From Streptomyces seoulensis (lineage in GTDB: Bacteria; Actinomycetota; Actinomycetes; Streptomycetales; Streptomycetaceae): a stretch of 64,000 bases of DNA. Positions 48,933 through 57,300 of this stretch are shown here, in pieces. Numbering within the stretch: the stretch's first letter is position 1; each line of letters starts with the position of its first letter. The stretch lies in contig NZ_AP025667.1 in assembly GCF_022846655.1 (NCBI RefSeq), positions 4,563,001-4,627,000 of the forward strand, read 5' to 3'. The position numbers were made by a program, and so were the translations under genes. The notes below the pieces were generated by a model that saw only the letters and a program-made list of their open reading frames with translations, was not told where the DNA came from and did not search any database.

Positions 48933-48933
48933 C

Positions 48934-48952
48934 TAAGGTAAGGCTAAGTTAG
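48934..48952. promoter_or_regulatory. Iron-box-like (DmdR1/IdeR) site upstream of acnA
   Basis: TAAGGTAAGGCTAAGTTAG matches the DtxR/IdeR-family iron box (TTAGGTTAGGCTAACCTAA) at 14 of 19 positions by eye. It lies about 70 bp before the acnA start, a sensible place for iron control of an Fe-S enzyme. Confidence 0.5.
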
Positions 48953-48995
48953 GTAACCCTTACCGGGGTGGCTGCCGCGGTGCACCTTCGGCAGA

Positions 48996-49013
48996 TATCT
49001 CGATGTCGAGATA
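48996..49013. promoter_or_regulatory. 18-bp palindrome TATCTCGA-TG-TCGAGATA
   Basis: Perfect 8-bp arms with a 2-bp spacer, 130 bp upstream of acnA and 110 bp before the next plus-strand gene. Its core ATCTC-N6-GAGAT is the same as that in front of the HTH-MurA gene. Confidence 0.65.
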
Positions 49014-49122
49014 ACTCTAGTACATGGGGGCTGGATGGTCATGCCTGGACGACGGGTGTGACCGGTCCGTCACGCCCGGAACGGAGAGGCGGACCGGGGC
49101 GGGCGGCTGGAACGATCACGGG

Positions 49123-49608
49123 ATGAGCCACTTCCCGTCCCGGCCGGCCGGAGATTCCGCACCGGCAGCCCGACCCGCCGCACGCCCGGATCTGGAGGCC
49201 GCGATGGAGGCGGTCAACCGCGACCTGGCGGCGACTCTCCCGGAAGCCGGACCGATGCGGCTGCCGTGCACGCCGTCGGACGACGAGGACGTCCCGGACC
49301 AGTACCACGCGGCCCTGCCCGACGGCCGCCGGCACGACGGCGTGACGGACCCCGTCGCCGCCGACATCGCCGCCGACATCGCCGACGCGGCCCAGGAGAC
49401 GGTCCAGGCGGTGCTGTGGCAGGTGTGGCCGGTGTGCCCCGAGCACCGAGGCGGGGTGCACGCGGAGGCGCGGTCGGACGGCGGGCAAGCGGTCTGGTGG
49501 TGCCGGGCCGGCGAGGGCCACGAGCTGTGTGAGGTGGGCGGACTTTCGCAGACCCTCGGCTGGGCGCGCCGGGCGCCGCGCCGGAAAGAGCGCAGGCGAG
49601 CGGGGTGA
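49123..49608 (+). CDS. Hypothetical protein with C-terminal Cys/His pair region
   Basis: A 161-residue soluble protein I do not recognise. The N-terminal 60 residues are Pro/Ala-rich. The C-terminal half contains WQVWPVCPEHRGGVHAE and VWWCRAGEGHELCEVG, two Cys-x(n)-His clusters that could hold a zinc ion. The frame is open from ATG 49024, but the 49123 start (MSHFPSRP) is preferred because it leaves the palindromic control region free. It is convergent with the last immunity-like gene. Confidence 0.55.
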   Translation: MSHFPSRPAGDSAPAARPAARPDLEAAMEAVNRDLAATLPEAGPMRLPCTPSDDEDVPDQYHAALPDGRRHDGVTDPVAADIAADIADAAQETVQAVLWQVWPVCPEHRGGVHAEARSDGGQAVWWCRAGEGHELCEVGGLSQTLGWARRAPRRKERRRAG

Positions 49609-49615
49609 CCGGCGC

Positions 49616-50176
49616 TCAGACGGTGGCTTCCGCGACCCAGGAGCCGGACCCGACCACCACCGGATCGGCCACCGCCTGAGCCCCGCAGGCGTAGAGGAGC
49701 CAGCGCAACTCCTCCCAGGAGAACATCGGCTCACCCCACGTATCGAGCCAGAGGTCCAGCCGCCCACCGCCGTCAGCCGCACGGGTGAGACCCCAGAACT
49801 CCCAGCCGCGCGCCTCCAGTTCCGGGTCGAAGCGGAAAAGCCAGTTCTGAATCCCCCAGGGCTCGGCACCGGTCCTTTCCCGGTACCGCGCCCGCGCCAC
49901 TCCGACGGTCGGACCGACCGCGCCACCATCCGAGCAGGCACTGAGGAACCAGTCCGCGATGCCGTCCACGGGAAGTTCTTCCTCGTCGAAGTCCGCGTCC
50001 AGGGCGAGAGAGAGAACCGCACTCAGAACATCCCGCAACCTACACGCACAATCCTCCACAGCACCTCCTTCCGGAGCCACCGCGACACAGGTGAGAACGG
50101 GAGTTCCCGGATCGATGACAGGCCGTTCGGAAATTCGCGCCAACTCCCGCGCGACACCCTCAATACCGTGCAGCAC
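49616..50176 (-). CDS. Hypothetical protein, possible immunity protein (fourth after the RHS toxin)
   Basis: A 186-residue acidic soluble protein with many Trp (GIQNWLFRFDPELEARGWEFWG, DLWLDTWGEPMFSWEEL). Small, acidic, Trp-rich proteins at the end of polymorphic-toxin loci are commonly immunity proteins, but no named family is recognised. The GTG start at 50176 is 12 bases after the upstream stop, so it is in the same transcript as the colicin-D-immunity-like gene. Confidence 0.5.
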   Translation of the reverse strand: MLHGIEGVARELARISERPVIDPGTPVLTCVAVAPEGGAVEDCACRLRDVLSAVLSLALDADFDEEELPVDGIADWFLSACSDGGAVGPTVGVARARYRERTGAEPWGIQNWLFRFDPELEARGWEFWGLTRAADGGGRLDLWLDTWGEPMFSWEELRWLLYACGAQAVADPVVVGSGSWVAEATV

Positions 50177-50188
50177 GCGCCCCCACTT

Positions 50189-51400
50189 TCAATCAAGACC
50201 CTGGGACACGACCACCCAGTAGTCGTCATCCTCAACCGATACGGCGCACAGACGGAACCCGTCAAGCGATACCGCTATGAACTCCGGGGAGCCTGTCACC
50301 TGGGCGACGCGAGCGGGAAGGTCGGCTCCCACTTGGTCCCTCACCCTGACCCAACCGACTTTCGACCCTCCCGACCCCGGAGGCATGATGAGGAACTCCG
50401 CGTCCTCGTTGTAAAGCGGGAGATGGGAAGACTGGGAATGCCATCGACGACCCAGCTCGCCCATCGCATCGACCGAGGAGAAAGGAACCGAAGCCGCTGG
50501 CTCGACTTCGACTCCATTTACCGCATAGAAGGCGGACTGGACTGGCGGAGCATCACCTATGTCGCCCTGCACAACTTGAAGACCACACCTTTGCAGCACC
50601 GCCACCCAGTCCTGGGGAATGTCCTTCGACAATTCGGCCACCGCTGAATGGAGTTCCGTGTCCGACAGGTCACCTGGTTCGGCGAGATCCGGCTCGACCT
50701 CGTAGTCCTCCAGCAGCATGAACACCTGATCGAAGACTTCTTCGAGCGAGCCGCGGATGCGCTCCCCCTCAGCCTGGGAGGCCCGGCGCGCTTGCCACCA
50801 TTCTTGAGCGAAGCTCCGCGCACTGAGATCGCCTTCGGTGAACCGGCCGAGCAGTTCGAGTTGTCGCGCTGCGGCACTGCCTTGCTCGACATCGGCAGGC
50901 TTGGACCACGCACGCCGTGCGGAGGCGTACGCGGCTGCCACAGAGTTCAGCTCGGGGTCCCGAGCAGCTCGTGTTCGCACGTGACGGGCGAAGCGTGTAC
51001 GCCCCTCGTCGATCCCCTCCCCCACCGCGGCCGCCATGAAGGGTGCCGTGCCCGCCACAAGCGCGTACCCGCTCGCCGGAAAGAGGACGGCTCCTTCCAG
51101 ACCCGGGGCCCACAGGAGGGACGGGGGACGGACATTCGGAGCCGCTGCCTCAAGAGGGAGGGCGGAACTTTGCGCCACGGGCTCGTCGACGTCGAGCGCC
51201 GCCCACAGGACACGCGAAGCCCCGACAGCGCGGCAACCGGCCGTCATTCGGCGTGCCAGATCTGCATCCCATTGCGGGCCCACCGGCAGGGGCACCACAG
51301 ACTTCCCTTCCAGCCAGGCCGGTTCGAAGGCTCCGTCCGCATCGAGCACCGCGGAGCGGTCCGACGCTTCGTGTCCTGGACGCCCAGTCTCGTGCGGCAC
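50189..51400 (-). CDS. Multidomain immunity-like protein with a colicin-D-immunity-like domain
   Basis: A 403-residue protein in three parts. Residues about 1-165 resemble the neighbouring 268-residue protein (SGYALVAGTAP here, SGYALAIGSPG there, each followed by an EG-x-FAR helix). Residues about 178-262 have the helical pattern of the colicin D immunity family (LLGRFTEGDLSARSFAQEWW, then FDQVFMLLEDYEVEPDL and a final helix). The C-terminal 130 residues are beta-rich and unassigned. GTG 51400 follows GGGAGG. Its place behind an RHS toxin supports an immunity role; which toxin it answers is unknown. Confidence 0.6.
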   Translation of the reverse strand: MPHETGRPGHEASDRSAVLDADGAFEPAWLEGKSVVPLPVGPQWDADLARRMTAGCRAVGASRVLWAALDVDEPVAQSSALPLEAAAPNVRPPSLLWAPGLEGAVLFPASGYALVAGTAPFMAAAVGEGIDEGRTRFARHVRTRAARDPELNSVAAAYASARRAWSKPADVEQGSAAARQLELLGRFTEGDLSARSFAQEWWQARRASQAEGERIRGSLEEVFDQVFMLLEDYEVEPDLAEPGDLSDTELHSAVAELSKDIPQDWVAVLQRCGLQVVQGDIGDAPPVQSAFYAVNGVEVEPAASVPFSSVDAMGELGRRWHSQSSHLPLYNEDAEFLIMPPGSGGSKVGWVRVRDQVGADLPARVAQVTGSPEFIAVSLDGFRLCAVSVEDDDYWVVVSQGLD

Positions 51401-51418
51401 ACGCCTCCCTTTCAGTCT

Positions 51419-52225
51419 TCACAGGTAGGCGAGGTCGCCACCATCGGCGAAGAACTTGTCGATCTCTCGCTCACGCAACTCGGCATCCCTCACCGAGAAG
51501 CGATGTTCACCGGCAGCCAGCGCTCTTGCCACCCGATCGTACGATTCCGCAGGGCAGAAGATCACATGCCCCGCAACCGGGTGTCGGTTCAGTGGGACGA
51601 TCGGCATGAACCCCATGACAATCGCGGCCGAAATGTAGAGCGCCACCGATTTCCGCCGCAGCGATTCGAGTTCTGGGGTGTTCTCGAAGTCACGCGCGAG
51701 AGAGAAGTGGCCCTCCATCAGTTGAGCCGCACCCGCCCACCGCTCCGGTCCGGCGCCCGGCGACCCGATGGCCAGCGCGTAGCCTGAGGATCTGCGCAGA
51801 AAAGGCTCCACCGTTTCCTGGGCTTCGCTGCCGAAATCAAGGTAGCTGCTGAAGGAAGAATCCAGGAAAGGCAGCTGAGGGAACGCCTTCAGCCCCGCCC
51901 GCTTGACGGAACGCCTGAGGTACACGTGGGCGTCGGCTTCGGCCGGCGCGCCAGCCTCCCCAGACAGGCGAGACGACCACGTGAACAGCCGATGACCGGT
52001 GAAGGAGTCAAAAGTCTGTCGTAGACAATCCATCTCGCTGTCTGGGCCCGGGTCACACAGAATCCAGAGCGCGGAGACGTCTCCGAGACTTCCCTCAAGG
52101 GCCGACGACCGGTCGCCCATCCCATGCACATCCCATGACCTTTGACCGGTAACATTTAAGCTCCGACCATTCCCCGACGATGCCAAAAACTCTTCGCCAC
52201 CAGGGAACAGGAAATTCCCACGCAA
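51419..52225 (-). CDS. Hypothetical immunity-like protein, paralogous to the N-terminus of its downstream neighbour
   Basis: A 268-residue soluble protein of unknown family. The segment RRSSGYALAIGSPGAGPERW, followed by MEGHFSLARDFENTPELESL, aligns by eye with the neighbour's SGYALVAGTAPFMAAAVGEG and following helix, suggesting duplication. TTG 52225 is chosen as start because AGGAGAG stands seven to eight bases before it; no other start has such a site. It is the second gene after the RHS toxin in the same direction, 61 bases past the first immunity gene. Confidence 0.5.
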   Translation of the reverse strand: MRGNFLFPGGEEFLASSGNGRSLNVTGQRSWDVHGMGDRSSALEGSLGDVSALWILCDPGPDSEMDCLRQTFDSFTGHRLFTWSSRLSGEAGAPAEADAHVYLRRSVKRAGLKAFPQLPFLDSSFSSYLDFGSEAQETVEPFLRRSSGYALAIGSPGAGPERWAGAAQLMEGHFSLARDFENTPELESLRRKSVALYISAAIVMGFMPIVPLNRHPVAGHVIFCPAESYDRVARALAAGEHRFSVRDAELREREIDKFFADGGDLAYL

Positions 52226-52286
52226 AAGCGAACTCTCCTAGATCAAAGAGATTCCTTGGGGCTCCAGGTCAGATGCGTTCAAGTTG

Positions 52287-52589
52287 TCACCTCTCGGCTT
52301 GCCGAGCTGTGATAATCACGCCATGCTCAAGCCTTGCGACACCCACTCCTGAGATATAAACCTTCGCACTATTGGGCGGATCCACAAAATCGACTTGCTT
52401 CTCATAGCGAATGATCCCGTTCAGCCTCATAGGTGAGTTCACGTCAACTCCTGATGTGCTGGCACTGAAATAAAGGTCCTGACCAACACGCACAATTCCT
52501 CCCACACAGCGAACAATGCAGATAGCGGCTTCAGGGCCATCCGGCTCACAAGAGTAGATCTGCAGTCTTGCCGCATCGAGTTCATCCAT
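52287..52589 (-). CDS. Probable cognate immunity protein with a translation-factor domain II-like barrel
   Basis: A 100-residue protein whose ATG overlaps the end of the RHS toxin gene by eight bases, the standard position for a cognate immunity gene. The pattern VRCVGGIVRVGQDLYF, then LNGIIRYEKQVDFVDPP, then SAKVYISGVGVARLEHGVII follows the beta-barrel of domain II of EF-Tu-like GTPases (GxVxxGxhxhGDxh ... hxxIxxxxxxhxxhxxGxxhxhxhxGh ... hxxGxhh). No GTPase domain is present. It may be a decoy or a direct toxin-binding barrel. GC content is clearly lower than in flanking genes. Confidence 0.6.
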   Translation of the reverse strand: MDELDAARLQIYSCEPDGPEAAICIVRCVGGIVRVGQDLYFSASTSGVDVNSPMRLNGIIRYEKQVDFVDPPNSAKVYISGVGVARLEHGVIITARQAER

Positions 52590-55500
52590 GCTTGTACGCC
52601 TCCCGGACAAATTGTTGTACCTGTTCAGGTGATAGCTTGGGTACATCCCACGCGAGGGCATCACTTATACCCTCGTAGGATTTTATTCTAGGTATGTCAA
52701 TTCCCATATCGCCCAGAATCCTCTGCGCGGTGCTCACAGGAAGCTCTACTGCGGCCCTGCTAGCAAGTTCTCCCGCAGAGAGGTTAACCCCTACTTCCGC
52801 CTCTGCGCGAATGAACCCCGGCATGAGATCCACTCCTTCGAGCGCGCTGCGAGGTATAACCTGAACCACTGCATCGCCGAATTGCTCCGAATGTCGCGCG
52901 AAGGTTGTCGCCACACCCGGATCAGTAGACGTCGGAGTGGTCCCGGCAGCCCGGTTTCCCGAGCCGGCTTCGTATCCCTTGGTGGTACCCCGAAATAGGT
53001 GCTCGTCAGTACAGGCCGCAGGGGCCAACCCCAGGACATCGACCCATCTGTGCGGATTCAGGACGTAGGTCGCCGGATTGGGAGCGGGTGCGAGGCCGAG
53101 CGGGTCAGTGGTGATGTACCGCGCCGTCTCCGGGTCGTAATGCCGGAAGTAGTTGTAATGCAGCCCGGTCTCAGGGTCGAAGTACTGCCCCGGGAACCGC
53201 AGCGGCGTGTACGCCGTGCTGCCCGCCGTCCATGCCGTCGTTCCCCACAGCGTGCTGCGCGTACGCCAAGCCGTTTCTCCCTGTTCGTCGACCAGTTCCG
53301 TCGGTGTGCCGATCAGGTCGGTGACGATGGCGTAGAAGCGGGAGTCGATGTCCGTGTCGGTCGTGGCGGAGGTGATGCGTTCTGTCTGGGTGACGGGGTG
53401 GAGGCCCTGGTGGTCCCAGGTGAGGGTCACCGGGTGGGGCAACTCGGCAAACGACGTGGTCTGTTCGCAGAGAGTCGTGCCGTCCCAGGTGAAGTCGACG
53501 CGCTCCACCACCGTCTCGCCCGCCATGCGGAGCTTGGCCGTGCGGCGGCCCAGGGGGTCGTAGGTGTAGTGCCAGCGGGTGCCGTCCGGGGTGGTCACCG
53601 CGGTCAGGCGGTCCTCCGCGTCCCATTCGTAGCGCCAGGTGTCCGGGCGCCGGGAGAGGCGGGTCTTCTGGCGGAGGACCGTGCGGCCGAGGGCGTCGTG
53701 TTCGTAGCGGATGCCGCCGGCCCGGGTGATGCGGGTGCCGGTGTAGGCGCGCGGGCCGGTCGCCTCGCTGCCCGGGTGGCTCGTGGGCCAGCTCGCCTCG
53801 GTCTGGTTGCCCGCCTCGTCGTAGGCGTACCGCTCCGTCCAGCCGGACGCGTGGACCGCCGTGACCCGGCCGGAGGCGTCCAGGTCGAAGGTGCGGGAGG
53901 ACAGGTCGTCGTCGATGCGGGTGACGTTGCCGTCCGCCCGGTACTCGTAGGCGCGGTGGCGGAGGAGACCGCCGCGCGGGGTGCGTACCGACTGGGCCTT
54001 CAGGCGGCCCAGCACGTCGAAGGTGTGCTCCAGGGAGAGTGACTCGCCTATGTGGCGGCCGACTTCGCGGCCCGCCGCGTCGTAGGTGAAGTCGATGCTG
54101 TGGCCGGAGGCGACCATGCCGGTGCGGCGGCCCGCCGGGTCGTAGGACCAGGTGGTCGTGGCCCCGGTGGGGGTGGTGCGGCCGGTGCGGCGGCCGAGGG
54201 TGTCGTGCGTGTAGGTCAGCGTGCGGCCGTCGGCCGTCTCCGAGACGGTGCGGCCGTAGCGGTCGCGCAGGATCTGGAGGGTGGAGCCGTCCGGGCCGAC
54301 CGCCTCGGCCAGCTGATCGGTGAGGTCGAAGGCGTACGTGGTGACCGCGCCCGCCGCGTCCTTGCGGACCGTGCGGCCCAGCTCGTCCCGCTCGAAGGCG
54401 ATGGTCTCGCCGAGGGCGTTGGTGCGGGCGGTGAGGCGGCTGCCGGGGTCGTAGGCGTAGGTGAGCGTGCGGTCGTCGAAGTCCGTCTCCGCCGCGAGGC
54501 GTCCCGCCGGGTCGTACGTGTACGTCCACGTCAGGCCCTGGGGGTTGGTGACCTCCGTCAGCCTCAGCTCGGTGTCGTACGTGAACGCGTGCCGCACCCC
54601 GTCCGGGCCGGTGCGGGCCGTCAGGAGGTCGAAGTGGGTGTACTCGAAGCGGGACACCGCGCCGAGGGCGTCGGTGTGCGTGGTGCGGTTGCCCTCGCCG
54701 TCGTAGGTCCACGACTCGGTCGTGCCGTCCGGTGCCGTGCGGCGGACCAGGTGTCCCTCCACCGTCCACTCGAAGCGGGTGACCGCGCCGGTGGGGTCGG
54801 TGATCGTGACCGGGCGGCCGAAGGCGTCGCGCTCGTAGGACGTGGTCGCGCCCAGCGGGTCGGTGACGCGCAGAGGGAGGCCGGCACGGTCGGTGGCGAT
54901 GGTGGTGGCGTGCCCGAGCGGGTCGGTGACGGAGACCAGGTGGCCGGCATCGTCGTACGCGAGGTGCGTGGCCTGGCCTGCCGCGTCCGTCAGCGAGGTG
55001 AGGTTGCCGCGGTCGTCGTACGTCTGGCGGACCGTGGTGCCGTCCGGGCGAGTCACCTTCACCGGGAGACCGAGCGCGTCGTACTCGGCGCGGGCCTCGC
55101 GGCCGTCGGGGCGGATCACCGTGAGCGGGTTGCCGTCGGCGTCGCGGTGGAACTCCGTGGTGTGGCCGAGGGGGTCGGTCACCGACAGCAGCCGGTTGCG
55201 GCGGTCGCGCTGGTAGCGGGTGGTGGCGCCGAGCGGGTCGGTCTCGGCCACGACCTGGCAGTGGCGGTTGACTCGGTAGTGGCTGGTGTGGCCGAGGGAG
55301 TCCGTGATGGTGGTGACGGAGTCGCCGGTGGCCGGGTCCGGGTCACCGTAGGTGAAGGTGGAGCGCAGGTGGCCCGCCGCGCCGGACTGGTGGACGCAGC
55401 GGTCCTGGTCGTCGTAGCCGTAGGTGAAGTGGCTGTCGTTGGTGTCGGTCCAGGAGGTGATGCGGGCCGAGTCGTCGTAGGTGAAGCGGGTTGGGCGGCC

Positions 55501-57300
55501 GGAGGAGTTGGTGACCTCGGTGAGGTGGCCGCCGGTGTGGCCGTAGCGGATCAGTTCCTGGTCGGCGCCCGTGAGTCGGAGGGCGGTGACGCGGCCCTCG
55601 GCGGTGGATATCCCCAGGTGGTAGCCACCGCTGTGGACGAGGGCGGTCGGTGCGCCGTCGGAGTCGTACTCGAAGGTGATCCAGTTGCCGTTGCGGTCGT
55701 CGAGCTGTTCCAGGACCGCGAGGGTGTCGGAGCGGTCGGCGAAGTGCCGCGTGTGCCCCGACTCGGGGTCGGTGAGGGTGTAGCCGCCCTCTACCCGGTC
55801 CAGCGGCCAGCGCGGGCCATGCGAGGGCAGGGTCGGCACGCCGGGCGCGGGGTGCGGGTAGGCCAGGACGAGACCGTCCTCGCCGACGAACACCACACCC
55901 TGGGCGTCGGTCTCCAGTCGCTGGTCCAGCGTGGAGGACCAGGACGGGCCGAACCAGCCGCCGAGCCGGTACGACGACTCGAACTGCCGCTTGACCAGCA
56001 GCGGAAGCACGCCCGGCAGCGCCACGTCGGTCTGTGGCAGCACCATGCGGCCGGTGGCGACGTCGACAGGGTCCTTCTCGCAGACCTTCTCGCCCGGACG
56101 CCGGGCCACGTCGTCCGCGTCCTTCTCGACCACGTTCCGGGCGGTACGGCGGATCCCCTGACTGGCGGCTTCCTCCGCGCCCTCCTTCACCGCGAGCCGA
56201 AGACCGCCCCGTGCCAGCCCCGCGCCCTTGGTGCCGATCAGCTCCGGGATCAGCCGTCCCACGAACTCCGACGGGTCCTTCTTCAGGCCATCGATGGCCG
56301 CCTGGACCGTGCGCTCGGGATGGGTCCCCGCGGAGACCAGACCGGATAGCGTCATGCTGACGTTCTGGAGGTAGGCCGCCGGGTGGGTCAGGTTGTACGG
56401 GTCGGTCGGGTTGAGGCCGCGGGCGAAGTTGACCAGACCGGCCGTGCCCTTCAGGGCGCCGCCGACGACGTGGGTCAGCTCGGTGTTGGCGGCCTGGAAG
56501 CCGTCGGTGAAGTCGTTGCCGAGGCGTTCCAGCGGCGGGGGTTCGGCCGGGGCGTGCGCGAGGGCCGCCTTGACCTTGCCCTGGGCCTCCGCGGCGGCGG
56601 TGTTGCGCTGCTTGCGGGCCTCGGCCAGCTTGGCCACCGCCGCCTTGATGTCGGACTTGCCCGCCCCTGTGTCCTGCACCGGCTTCACACCGGGGTCGTC
56701 GCCCGCGCGGGCCTTGGCGTTGTAGGCGTCGGCCTTCTTCTGGTAGTCGTCGGCCGCGTCCTCGAACGCCTTCGTGCCCTTCTTGTACAGCTCGACGGCC
56801 TCCGCCGCCTGCTTCTGCGCCCAGGTGACCGTGTCGGCGTACCGCTCCAGCGCGCCCGCCGCCGAACCGCACGCCTCCGCCGCATGGGCCCACTTGGTGG
56901 GGTGGACGCCGAACTTCTCCCGGAAGGCGTCGCCGCCCTCGCCCTTCCAGCCCGCCGAGTCGATCTTCTTCAGGCCCGAGCCGACCTTGTCGAACGCCCC
57001 ATGGAAGTCCTTCAGATGCTTCGCGCTCTCCCGGATCTTCTCCGGCTTGCCGTGCACGAGTTCATCCGCCTGCTCGGTGTCGCCGAGCTGCTGCTCCCCC
57101 GGGGTCGCGCCCAGGTCGGAAGCGACGTCGTCGCCCCAGTCCTCCACACCGTCGGCCCAGTCGTGCAGGCCGACGCGGTCCATCGCGCCGCCCAGCTCGT
57201 CCGTGCCCGCGTCGACGAGCTCGCCGACCTTCTTCTTGCCCTTGTCGTAGAGATCCTCGGCGCCGCCCAGCAGCGAGTTGGTGACGTCCCCCAGGCCCAT
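52582..57300 (-). CDS. RHS/YD-repeat polymorphic toxin with predicted C-terminal ADP-ribosyltransferase
   Basis: A 1572-residue toxin. The N-terminus has a WXG-type helical module (GWKGEGGDAF, Trp118), fitting export by a type VII system. After a helical stretch comes a DUF6531-like entry (DPVDVATGRMVLPQTDVALP, about 410-430). Roughly 900 residues of YD repeats (RxTxYxYDxxGRL type) follow, forming the toxin-enclosing shell. The core ends at NPHRWVDVLGLAP. The last 144 residues form the toxin: Arg1437 in HLFRGTTKGY, the STS-like TPTSTDP (Ser1458), and EAE at 1500-1502, the R-S-ExE triad of ADP-ribosyltransferases. Target unknown. It is coupled to the upstream partner (TGATG) and the downstream immunity gene. 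Confidence 0.85.
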   Translation of the reverse strand: MGLGDVTNSLLGGAEDLYDKGKKKVGELVDAGTDELGGAMDRVGLHDWADGVEDWGDDVASDLGATPGEQQLGDTEQADELVHGKPEKIRESAKHLKDFHGAFDKVGSGLKKIDSAGWKGEGGDAFREKFGVHPTKWAHAAEACGSAAGALERYADTVTWAQKQAAEAVELYKKGTKAFEDAADDYQKKADAYNAKARAGDDPGVKPVQDTGAGKSDIKAAVAKLAEARKQRNTAAAEAQGKVKAALAHAPAEPPPLERLGNDFTDGFQAANTELTHVVGGALKGTAGLVNFARGLNPTDPYNLTHPAAYLQNVSMTLSGLVSAGTHPERTVQAAIDGLKKDPSEFVGRLIPELIGTKGAGLARGGLRLAVKEGAEEAASQGIRRTARNVVEKDADDVARRPGEKVCEKDPVDVATGRMVLPQTDVALPGVLPLLVKRQFESSYRLGGWFGPSWSSTLDQRLETDAQGVVFVGEDGLVLAYPHPAPGVPTLPSHGPRWPLDRVEGGYTLTDPESGHTRHFADRSDTLAVLEQLDDRNGNWITFEYDSDGAPTALVHSGGYHLGISTAEGRVTALRLTGADQELIRYGHTGGHLTEVTNSSGRPTRFTYDDSARITSWTDTNDSHFTYGYDDQDRCVHQSGAAGHLRSTFTYGDPDPATGDSVTTITDSLGHTSHYRVNRHCQVVAETDPLGATTRYQRDRRNRLLSVTDPLGHTTEFHRDADGNPLTVIRPDGREARAEYDALGLPVKVTRPDGTTVRQTYDDRGNLTSLTDAAGQATHLAYDDAGHLVSVTDPLGHATTIATDRAGLPLRVTDPLGATTSYERDAFGRPVTITDPTGAVTRFEWTVEGHLVRRTAPDGTTESWTYDGEGNRTTHTDALGAVSRFEYTHFDLLTARTGPDGVRHAFTYDTELRLTEVTNPQGLTWTYTYDPAGRLAAETDFDDRTLTYAYDPGSRLTARTNALGETIAFERDELGRTVRKDAAGAVTTYAFDLTDQLAEAVGPDGSTLQILRDRYGRTVSETADGRTLTYTHDTLGRRTGRTTPTGATTTWSYDPAGRRTGMVASGHSIDFTYDAAGREVGRHIGESLSLEHTFDVLGRLKAQSVRTPRGGLLRHRAYEYRADGNVTRIDDDLSSRTFDLDASGRVTAVHASGWTERYAYDEAGNQTEASWPTSHPGSEATGPRAYTGTRITRAGGIRYEHDALGRTVLRQKTRLSRRPDTWRYEWDAEDRLTAVTTPDGTRWHYTYDPLGRRTAKLRMAGETVVERVDFTWDGTTLCEQTTSFAELPHPVTLTWDHQGLHPVTQTERITSATTDTDIDSRFYAIVTDLIGTPTELVDEQGETAWRTRSTLWGTTAWTAGSTAYTPLRFPGQYFDPETGLHYNYFRHYDPETARYITTDPLGLAPAPNPATYVLNPHRWVDVLGLAPAACTDEHLFRGTTKGYEAGSGNRAAGTTPTSTDPGVATTFARHSEQFGDAVVQVIPRSALEGVDLMPGFIRAEAEVGVNLSAGELASRAAVELPVSTAQRILGDMGIDIPRIKSYEGISDALAWDVPKLSPEQVQQFVREAYKHG

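Noticed and set aside
49024..49122. Earlier ATG start for the hypothetical protein after the acnA palindrome
   Set aside because: The added 33 residues are Gly/Arg/Thr-rich without family look, and this start would place the gene within 11 bases of the palindrome; kept only as an alternative.
53040..56000. DNA-level tandem repeats suggesting a repeat array
   Set aside because: They are diverged coding repeats of the RHS shell, not a satellite or CRISPR; no constant repeat with variable spacers is present.
54052..56349. 765-codon plus-strand frame opposite the RHS repeats, with apparent internal repeats
   Set aside because: The repetitiveness is the mirror of the YD repeats, not a separate repeat protein.
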